Origin: an uncultured Collinsella sp.
GTDB lineage: Bacteria > Actinomycetota > Coriobacteriia > Coriobacteriales > Coriobacteriaceae
Reading direction: 5' to 3'
NCBI GenBank assembly: GCA_905198825.1
Contig: CAJKEF010000097.1
Span: 1 to 5,458 of the forward strand
Length of the DNA stretch: 5,458 bases
The notes under the pieces were generated by a model. The model saw only the letters and a program-made list of their open reading frames with translations, was not told the origin of the DNA and searched no databases. Below are positions 1-4,431 of this stretch, one piece after another (positions within the stretch are counted from its first letter, which is position 1; every line of letters starts with the position of its first letter). Made by a program: the position numbers and the translations under genes.

Positions 1-17
1 CCTCCCCCTTTTTTGCG
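1..17 (+). terminator. Probable 3' arm and U-tract of a truncated terminator
   Basis: The window opens with a C-rich run followed directly by six T residues (CCCCCTTTTTT, about 4-14). This is how the descending arm and U-tract of an intrinsic terminator look, and the complete terminator at 1282-1329 has the same CCCCTTTT pattern. The ascending G-rich arm would lie before base 1, so the call cannot be proven here. If right, it ends a rightward gene to the left, which would converge on the leftward gene at 79-546. Confidence 0.4.
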
Positions 18-78
18 TTTACGGGGCGTAAATGACTCTATTACACCAGACGATCTTATCGTTTTTGGTATTGAGCCT

Positions 79-546
79 TTATTTAAAGAAGATAAATCGA
101 ATAACAAGGGCAACTGCTATGACCGCAATGATCAAAAGCAGGATTGTCAGTCGATGCTGCTTGCGTCGTTTACTTGTCGAAACGAAGATTGATTTTCCCT
201 GTTTTGGCGTTTCGAGATAGCGAGCCGAATGCGTCAAGGTTTGCTTTGGTCGAGGACCTCTTTGTCGATGAGTGGCGGATGCTTTCATCGGCTCATCACT
301 AGCTGCGCTGTTTTTAGATAATGGTGCGTCTTTCAGATATACAGGGTCTCCCGAGGCGACGCCCATATGTTTACGTCCCGTTTGGGCATCCTCGAGCGTT
401 TGATATCGATTTCTCGTCACATACTCGGGCTCCGGATCATTAATGGGCTCTTGCGAGATGTGGGGGCGATGGAACCGCGGCGGCTGCGTGGAAGTATCTT
501 CCCCCTGCGTCGGCATAAACATTTTGTTCTGGTTTTGGTCGTCCAT
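79..546 (-). CDS. Unknown tail-anchored membrane protein (155 aa)
   Basis: I do not recognise this protein. Residues 1 to about 125 are hydrophilic, rich in Pro, Gln, Thr, Asp and Arg, with no obvious fold and probably largely disordered. A basic cluster KRRKQHR (126-132) is followed by one strong hydrophobic segment (about 133-154, LTILLLIIAVIAVALVIRFI) ending two or three residues before the C-terminus. The basic cluster suggests that the N-terminal part stays in the cytoplasm and the tail is anchored in the membrane. There is no signal peptide. The ATG at 546 is the first possible start: the frame stays open to a TAG at 601-603, but no ATG, GTG or TTG occurs between them. AAAGGG lies about 5 nt upstream as an SD. 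Base composition is more AT-rich than the genes from 2196 onward, so it may be lineage-specific or acquired. The gene is divergent from hsp20. No intrinsic terminator is clear after its stop. Function is unknown. Confidence 0.72.
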   Translation of the reverse strand: MDDQNQNKMFMPTQGEDTSTQPPRFHRPHISQEPINDPEPEYVTRNRYQTLEDAQTGRKHMGVASGDPVYLKDAPLSKNSAASDEPMKASATHRQRGPRPKQTLTHSARYLETPKQGKSIFVSTSKRRKQHRLTILLLIIAVIAVALVIRFIFFK

Positions 547-638
547 GATGCCCTTTAGCTCGTTACATACAACGTGTACGCGCTCATTGTAAGCCCCTTG
601 CTATTTGTAGCTGTGAACATACTTGTTATTTAAGCTCT

Positions 639-651
639 GGTTCAAAGAACC
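639..651. repeat. Perfect inverted repeat GGTTC-AAA-GAACC
   Basis: Five-base arms flank a 3-nt spacer. A short direct repeat follows at once: AACCTT (648-653), AACCTT (654-659) and AACCTG (665-670). Arms and repeats share the AACC/GGTT core. The cluster sits between the divergent genes and could bind a regulator, but no transcriptional regulator gene is present in the window, so any role is inference. Confidence 0.3.
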
Positions 652-666
652 TTAACCTTATTAAAA

Positions 667-711
667 CCTGAGTCAAACACACTTAGATATGCTTATAGTA
701 CTAGACTCAAA
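667..711. promoter_or_regulatory. HspR (HAIR)-like operator candidates upstream of hsp20
   Basis: HspR, the heat-shock repressor of many actinobacteria, binds HAIR elements (CTTGAGT-N7-ACTCAAG). Here CCTGAGT (667-673, 6 of 7) is followed after exactly 7 nt by ACTTAGA (681-687, 4 of 7). A second half-site ACTCAAA (705-711, 6 of 7) follows. No full-consensus copy exists. The placement beside a small heat-shock gene, among -10-like hexamers, makes control by HspR plausible but unproven. No CIRCE element (TTAGCACTC-N9-GAGTGCTAA) was seen. Confidence 0.35.
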
Positions 712-799
712 AAACTTTATAGTCGATGTATATATGAGCATTGGGTGGGCATATATAAGAGCGTCAAAAGAAGTCCCAGTCACCTAGAAGATGACTCGG

Positions 800-817
800 C
801 AGTCCTTAAAAGGAGTG
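800..817 (+). promoter_or_regulatory. Possible SD-masking hairpin (candidate RNA thermometer)
   Basis: In the leader, UCCU (803-806) can pair with AGGA (811-814) around a UAAA loop. After a G-G mismatch (802/815), A801-U816 and C800-G817 add two more pairs. The stem covers most of the SD and would be weak, so it could melt with heat. Small heat-shock genes are often controlled by such thermometers (ROSE and fourU types), but this is not a recognisable member of either. The stem is short enough to be chance. Confidence 0.25.
811..815 (+). promoter_or_regulatory. SD site that decides the hsp20 start
   Basis: AGGAG lies 8 nt before the ATG at 824. An in-frame ATG at 791 has no comparable SD and would add 11 residues (MTRQSLKGVVN) that would read straight through this SD, so 824 is preferred. 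The SD can pair with UCCU at 803-806, see the hairpin entry. Confidence 0.7.
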
Positions 818-823
818 GTAAAC

Positions 824-1255
824 ATGGCAAGCATGGTTCCTTATCGTTCGGTTTTTGGCGTTCGTCCTTCTGCTAGCTCGCTGTTCGATCTGTTTGATGA
901 TATGACTGACCTTGCAAACAACTCGATTGCTTCCAAGGCGTTTCCCGTTGACGTTGAGGATAAGGGCGACGGCTATGAGGTCAAGGCTTATCTGACCGGC
1001 GTCGCCAAGGACGATATCGATGTCGAGCTTAACGAGGGTCGTCTGTCCATTAGCGTGAATGTCGAGGAAGACGAGGAGAACGAGGGCAAGAACTTCCTGC
1101 AGAAGGAGTTCAGCTCGTACAGCGCGACGCGTGGCGTGTATCTAAAGGACGCTTCGAGCGAGGGCCTCTCGGCTAAGTACGCTGACGGCATCCTGACCGT
1201 TACGGTCCCCAAGATCGTCGAGAAGAAGAACGTTACGAAGATCTCCATCGACTAA
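824..1255 (+). CDS. Small heat-shock protein, Hsp20/alpha-crystallin family
   Basis: This 143-aa protein is an ATP-independent cytoplasmic holdase that binds unfolding proteins and keeps them refoldable. A short N-terminal arm (1-40) contains the aromatic-rich SLFDLFDDM that bacterial members use for client binding and oligomerisation. The alpha-crystallin domain runs from about FPVDVED (40) to PK (130) and includes YEVKAYLTGVAKDDIDVEL (51-69) and the family signature DGILTVTVPK (121-130). The C-terminal tail ends in ISI (140-142), the I-x-I motif that docks into a neighbouring subunit. Length is normal for the family. An acidic loop (VEEDEENEG, 80-88) separates the strands. The gene is probably monocistronic: it is followed by a strong terminator, and the next gene is convergent. 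HspR-like boxes and an SD hairpin upstream suggest heat-shock control. Family assignment is firm; the paralogue name is not assignable. Confidence 0.95.
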   Translation: MASMVPYRSVFGVRPSASSLFDLFDDMTDLANNSIASKAFPVDVEDKGDGYEVKAYLTGVAKDDIDVELNEGRLSISVNVEEDEENEGKNFLQKEFSSYSATRGVYLKDASSEGLSAKYADGILTVTVPKIVEKKNVTKISID

Positions 1256-1281
1256 CTTCGTTGGTGTTCTGCGCTATTAAA

Positions 1282-1329
1282 AGACAGCAAAAGGGGCTGG
1301 GAAGCGATTCTCGGCCCCTTTTGCTGTCT
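1282..1329. terminator. Bidirectional intrinsic terminator
   Basis: A near-perfect hairpin: 16 contiguous Watson-Crick pairs (1282-1297 with 1314-1329), then six further pairs including two G-U, closed by a GCGA tetraloop of the GNRA type (1304-1307). Rightward, the inner stem ends in CCCC followed by TTTT, ending hsp20. Leftward, the complementary strand has the same CCCCTTTT pattern plus TCTTTTAAT after the full stem, ending the hydrolase gene. Its place between convergent stop codons (1255 and 1338) fits a shared terminator. Confidence 0.9.
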
Positions 1330-1337
1330 AGGACAGT

Positions 1338-2147
1338 CTATTGAATGGTTACTGGCCGATGCTGGCTTGCGGGGCGTATCGAGAGTTTTCGCGATCCTTG
1401 GAGAAGGGTTGCGGAGCTGCCGACCTCGTCATCCAGGGTTGCGGTCAGAGCTTTGGCATAGCTTTTGACGGTAAGGCTCGGACGATTGTTATCTTGGCTG
1501 ATATGCATGGCAATGAGCTGTTCGGTGCGTTCGGTAACAAGTTCGCGCGCGGCTTCGGCGGCTTGGCCATTGGAGAGGTGTCCCCTTGCAGACAGGATGC
1601 GCTCCTGAAGAAAGCGGGGATATTCTCCCTCGCGCAGCATGGTCACATCGTGGTTGCTTTCGAGTGCGAGGACTCGACAATCTTCGAGGGTGTTCATGGC
1701 TTGGCTCGATAGCTCTCCGGTGTCGGTGGCAAAGCCGATGGAATCATCGAGAGCATTGAATCGATAGCCGACAGGATTGATGACATCGTGTGATGTTGAG
1801 TAGGTTTGCACGTGGATGCCGGCAATGGATAGGGTGTCACCGGGATCGAATTCCTCGACAGGCAGATGAGAAAGATTTTCTTTGTTCGAAAGAGTGCCCC
1901 TGCTGGCAAAGAGGGGGCCGTGCCAGTGCTTGCACCAGACATCGAGGCCCTTGATGTGATCGCTATGCTCATGAGTAATGAGAAGAGCCGAGACGTTGTC
2001 TGTCGAGAGCCCCAGTTCTGCCATGCGCTTTAATGTCTCGCGGCGAGACAGTCCGTCATCGACCATAATGAGCCCCTGCGGGCCCTCGATGAGTGCGCAG
2101 TTGCCTTTAGAGCCACTGCCGAGGATATGAAGGTGCAGACGAGACAT
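1338..2147 (-). CDS. WalJ/YycJ-type metallo-beta-lactamase-fold hydrolase
   Basis: This 269-aa protein belongs to the MBL-fold hydrolases most like YycJ/WalJ, a family with reported 5'-3' DNA exonuclease activity that in Firmicutes sits in the walRK operon. The opening LHILGSGSKGNCALIE (6-21) is the typical first strand and glycine turn. The metal motif THEHSDHIKG (58-67) gives H59, H61, D63 and H64. Further likely ligands are H120 (STSHD), D142 (FATDTG), H190 (RGHLSN) and H215 (AMHIS); ESNHD (163-167) is also family-typical. All core metal ligands are present, so it should be active. The frame extends upstream to an ATG at 2228, but that would run across the tilS start and add a non-family-like 27-residue leader, so the ATG at 2147, directly before the conserved strand, is preferred; its SD is weak (GGA 7 nt upstream). 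No walRK genes are visible, so a cell-wall link is not supported here. The exact substrate is unknown. Confidence 0.88.
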   Translation of the reverse strand: MSRLHLHILGSGSKGNCALIEGPQGLIMVDDGLSRRETLKRMAELGLSTDNVSALLITHEHSDHIKGLDVWCKHWHGPLFASRGTLSNKENLSHLPVEEFDPGDTLSIAGIHVQTYSTSHDVINPVGYRFNALDDSIGFATDTGELSSQAMNTLEDCRVLALESNHDVTMLREGEYPRFLQERILSARGHLSNGQAAEAARELVTERTEQLIAMHISQDNNRPSLTVKSYAKALTATLDDEVGSSATLLQGSRKLSIRPASQHRPVTIQ

Positions 2148-2195
2148 AAGATTCCAAAGGATACAATGGGTGCGGACGAATAGAGGAGGAAGCAA
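2148..2195. promoter_or_regulatory. Short divergent intergenic region, hydrolase/tilS
   Basis: Only 48 bp separate the two divergent start codons, so the promoters must overlap each other or the genes. Rightward, TACAAT (2162-2167, 5 of 6 to TATAAT) is the best -10 for tilS, but its -35 at 17 bp (ACGAGA) is poor. Leftward, CATAAT (minus strand, 2220 to 2215, inside tilS) is a -10 candidate without a -35. The tilS SD AGGAGG (2184-2189), 6 nt before its ATG, is strong. Confidence 0.35.
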
Positions 2196-3734
2196 ATGCC
2201 TACGGTATCTCAGCATTATGGACACCATGCCGTGCCTGGGGCAGTCGATGAGACCCGGACGAGGCAGCAGGCTGCTCCTGTCGTGCTCATGGTATCAGGC
2301 GGCGCGGACTCGACGGCACTGCTTCTTATGGCGTGCACATCAAAGCTGGATATCCAAGACGGACGCGGTGTTGCCCCCATTGCTCGCGAGCGCCTGCATG
2401 TGCTGCATGTAAACCATCATCTGCGCGGCAAGGCGTCCGATGGCGACGAGGCCTTTGTGCGTGAGCTCTGCGCGAAATATGGTTTACCGCTGTGCGTGGA
2501 GCACGCTTATTTTGATGGGGAGTCGGGCAATATTGAGGCCGCGGCCCGCGAGGTGCGCTATGCCGCGGCGCGGAGGTATGTTCGCGAGCTCTGCGCCCAG
2601 ACGGGGGCACCGCGAACGGCGGCTCGTATCTGCACCGCGCACACGTCTTCGGATCGCGCGGAAACGTTTTTGATGAACGCGATTAAGGGTTCGGGGCCCG
2701 CTGGCCTATCGAGCATTCCTCGCCGGAGGAATATCGTGGTGCGCCCCTTGCTCGACCTAACTCATGGCGAGCTCGTGGGCTATCTACAGGTACATGGTCA
2801 GCCGTGGCGTGAGGACGAGAGCAATGAGGATATCTCGTATCTGCGAAACTACGTGCGCCATCGAGTGATGCCGGTGGTGGCGCAGCGCAACGCGAGCGTC
2901 TGCAAGACGATTGGCGCCGCCTGCGAGATCTTAGGCGATGAGGACGCGTTTTTGTCTCAGCTTTCGGCACAGGCGTTTCGAAGCTGCCTGCGTAAGGAGG
3001 CGGCGGGCGCGCTGGTGCTCGATGCCAGGCGCCTTGCTGCGGCCGAGGTGGTAATCGCGCGGCGTATCGTGCGACTGGCAATTAAGCGCATCGATCCGGA
3101 CGCTCGTCCAGAGATGCGACATGTGGAGCGAGTCCTTTCCTGCGTTGCCGAGGGCGCAGGCTCGGTCACGCTTCCGGCGGGGATTGACGCACGCGTCGAA
3201 TTTGGCATGCTGGCGTTTAAGGCGCCGGCGGCTCGCGAGGGCCTGGTCGCGGACTGGGTTACCGTACCCGGTCGTTTGCCGTTGGGCGGGGGACGTATGC
3301 TGGTCACAGAACCGATGGCCGTTGAGCCGGGATGCGATATCGTGCGCCGCGCCCGTGAGCTTGCGGCTGCCGGGGAAGTGACAGCTTTGGTAGACGCGGC
3401 TGCCCTGGGTTTTGCCGACAGCGATAGTGAGCGGATCCTGGCGGGCTCGCGTGGCGAGATCCCTGCCGAGGCGCGATTGGCGCGCCTGTGGGTGGACGGT
3501 CCCGCACCGGGAGACGTGATGTGCCCGTTAGGAATGAGTGGTCGAAGCAAGAAAGTATCCGACTTGCTAGGTGAGGCTCGCATTCCCGTTTCCGAGCGCG
3601 CCGGAGTGCCCATGGTGAGGACGGCGCCGGGGGGTGCCGTGGTGTGGGTCGCCGGAGTTCGCGCGGACGAGCGTTTTAAGTGCACGGCCGCAACGCGTGT
3701 GGCATATCTGCTCCGCGTGGTCGATGCGGAATAG
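2196..3734 (+). CDS. tilS: tRNA(Ile)-lysidine synthetase TilS
   Basis: TilS attaches lysine to C34 of the CAU-anticodon tRNA-Ile using ATP, so that it reads AUA as isoleucine; the enzyme is cytoplasmic and usually essential. The PP-loop ATPase signature SGGADS (34-39) is intact. It is followed by HVNHHLRGKASDGDE (71-85), EAAAREVRYAAAR (114-126), KGSGPAGLSSIP (164-175), RPLL (183-186) and W204-D207-SN (209-210)-RN (217-218)-R221, all standard for the N-terminal catalytic domain. The C-terminal tRNA-binding domain is recognisable at about 439-512 (GDVMCPLGMSGRSKKVSDLL and VVWVAGVRADERF). At 512 aa it is somewhat longer than well-known homologues, with about 28 extra residues before the PP-loop. 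One oddity is that the usual HHxDDQxET motif reads HTSSDRAET (149-157), with the first Asp replaced by Ser. The start at 2196 has a strong SD. hpt and ftsH follow, the widely conserved order. Confidence 0.95.
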   Translation: MPTVSQHYGHHAVPGAVDETRTRQQAAPVVLMVSGGADSTALLLMACTSKLDIQDGRGVAPIARERLHVLHVNHHLRGKASDGDEAFVRELCAKYGLPLCVEHAYFDGESGNIEAAAREVRYAAARRYVRELCAQTGAPRTAARICTAHTSSDRAETFLMNAIKGSGPAGLSSIPRRRNIVVRPLLDLTHGELVGYLQVHGQPWREDESNEDISYLRNYVRHRVMPVVAQRNASVCKTIGAACEILGDEDAFLSQLSAQAFRSCLRKEAAGALVLDARRLAAAEVVIARRIVRLAIKRIDPDARPEMRHVERVLSCVAEGAGSVTLPAGIDARVEFGMLAFKAPAAREGLVADWVTVPGRLPLGGGRMLVTEPMAVEPGCDIVRRARELAAAGEVTALVDAAALGFADSDSERILAGSRGEIPAEARLARLWVDGPAPGDVMCPLGMSGRSKKVSDLLGEARIPVSERAGVPMVRTAPGGAVVWVAGVRADERFKCTAATRVAYLLRVVDAE

Positions 3735-3881
3735 CGTCCCACGCCTGCTATTCTGTGCGACGTTGACGGTATTCCCGCGCTGATGGCGCACGGGCTGGTA
3801 AATTTACCCCGTGCGCTGCTAGAATGTGTAGTTCGCGTCCATACGGCGGTGTGTGGGCGATAAGCACAAGAAAGGGTTGTC
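3735..3881 (+). promoter_or_regulatory. tilS-hpt intergenic region with extended -10 promoter
   Basis: The 147-bp gap contains TGC-TAGAAT (3817-3825), an extended -10 element (TGn plus 5 of 6 to TATAAT), so transcription of hpt-ftsH would start near 3832, about 50 nt before the hpt ATG. The -35 is poor, as is common with extended -10 promoters. TTGACG (3763-3768) is a good -35 by sequence but has no -10 at the right distance. No U-tract terminator follows tilS, so read-through from tilS into hpt is also likely. Confidence 0.5.
3786..3816. repeat. Nested palindrome just upstream of the hpt -10
   Basis: The outer arms GCGCACGGG (3786-3794) and CCCGTGCGC (3808-3816) are exactly complementary. 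Inside lies a perfect 12-bp palindrome, GGTAAATTTACC (3797-3808), which shares C3808 with the outer arm. The run ends at the first base of the extended -10 (3817). There is no T-tract, so it is unlikely to be a normal terminator of tilS on its own. A regulator operator over the -35 region is the main alternative. Confidence 0.55.
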
Positions 3882-4430
3882 ATGGCTTCTCAACATCCGG
3901 ATATCGAGAAGGTTCTGTTTACGCAGGAGGATATCGACGGTATCGTCTCTCGCTTGGGCGAGCAGATTACTCGCGACTACGCGGGTAAGGATCTGGTGCT
4001 GATTGCGGTCCTGCGCGGCGCCGTGGTCTTTATGGGCGACCTGATGCGTAAGATCGAGCTGCCGACCAACATCGATTTCATGGCTGTTTCGAGCTATGGC
4101 GACGGTGTGAAGTCCTCGGGTATCGTGCGTATCATTAAGGACCTGGATATCGACATCCGCGGTCGCGACGTGCTGATCGTCGAGGACATTCTGGACTCGG
4201 GCCTGACGCTCAAGTATCTGATGAAGAACCTCGAGAGCCGCAAGCCCGCTTCTCTGGAGGTCGCCGCCTTCCTGTGGAAGGACGTTGAGGACCGTACCTC
4301 GGCCATCACGCCCAAGTATGTTGGAACCCATTGCCCCGATGCCTTTGTGGTGGGCTACGGCCTCGACTATGCCGAGCGCTATCGCAACCTTCCGTATCTG
4401 GGCATTTTGAAACCGGAGGTTTATTCGTAA
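3882..4430 (+). CDS. hpt: Hypoxanthine phosphoribosyltransferase
   Basis: This 182-aa cytoplasmic enzyme makes IMP (and usually GMP) from hypoxanthine or guanine and PRPP in purine salvage. It has the full type I phosphoribosyltransferase layout: the LRGAVVF loop (44-50) that binds pyrophosphate, the flexible SSYGDG loop (70-75) that closes over the active site, and the PRPP-binding signature VLIVEDILDSGLTL (97-110) with the catalytic ED acid pair. K133 in FLWKD is the likely purine-contacting lysine. The C-terminal VGYGLDYAERYRNLPYLG signature (157-174) contains the metal-binding D162. Length is typical. The start at 3882 has the SD GAAAGGG 5 nt upstream. ftsH begins 1 nt after its stop. In Bacillus subtilis, Hpt and TilS have been reported to interact and to influence ftsH expression; whether this holds here is inference from gene order alone. 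Confidence 0.96.
   Translation: MASQHPDIEKVLFTQEDIDGIVSRLGEQITRDYAGKDLVLIAVLRGAVVFMGDLMRKIELPTNIDFMAVSSYGDGVKSSGIVRIIKDLDIDIRGRDVLIVEDILDSGLTLKYLMKNLESRKPASLEVAAFLWKDVEDRTSAITPKYVGTHCPDAFVVGYGLDYAERYRNLPYLGILKPEVYS
4415..4419 (+). promoter_or_regulatory. ftsH SD embedded in the 3' end of hpt
   Basis: GGAGG lies within the last codons of hpt, 12 nt before the ftsH ATG at 4432, somewhat longer than usual spacing. A ribosome terminating on hpt at 4428-4430 would clear this site and sit next to the ftsH start, so translational coupling is likely. It is the only SD-like sequence near that ATG. Confidence 0.6.
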
Positions 4431-4431
4431 G

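Larger units (their letters stand above)
547..823. promoter_or_regulatory. AT-rich divergent intergenic region
   Basis: This 277-bp region separates the unknown leftward gene from hsp20 and must carry the promoters of both. Rightward -10-like hexamers are TATAGT (694-699), TATAGT (718-723) and TATAAG (754-759), each 5 of 6 to TATAAT, but none has a convincing -35 at 16-18 bp. Leftward, TACAAT (591 to 586 on the minus strand) is a candidate for the unknown gene, also without a good -35. The region also holds a GGTTC inverted repeat, short AACCT direct repeats and HspR-box-like sequences, listed separately. No tRNA or small coding gene was recognised here. Confidence 0.5.

Noticed and set aside
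18..32. TTTACG-GGG-CGTAAA inverted repeat as a terminator for the leftward gene
   Set aside because: Read leftward, the hairpin is followed by an A-rich rather than a T-rich stretch, so it lacks the terminator signature. It may be chance or a small binding site.
50..66. ACGAT-CTT-ATCGT followed by TTTT as a rightward terminator
   Set aside because: The stem is only five pairs, two of them G-C. It sits past the probable truncated terminator, and on the minus strand, where the nearby gene would need it, there is no T-tract.
32..220. Small rightward frame (62 codons) opposite the unknown gene
   Set aside because: It has no SD, overlaps the tail-anchored gene on the other strand, and has an unremarkable composition.
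367..558. Small rightward frame (63 codons) opposite the unknown gene
   Set aside because: It is an antisense shadow of the leftward gene at 79-546, with no SD or recognisable feature.
2148..2228. Upstream start at 2228 for the WalJ-like hydrolase
   Set aside because: The extra 27 residues would overlap the tilS start and its SD, and do not resemble the family, whose conserved first strand begins just after the Met at 2147.
2957..3883. Long leftward open frame (308 codons) antisense to tilS
   Set aside because: It lies fully opposite well-supported tilS sequence, is dominated by Ser, Ala, Arg and Thr as GC-rich antisense frames are, and shows no domain motif.
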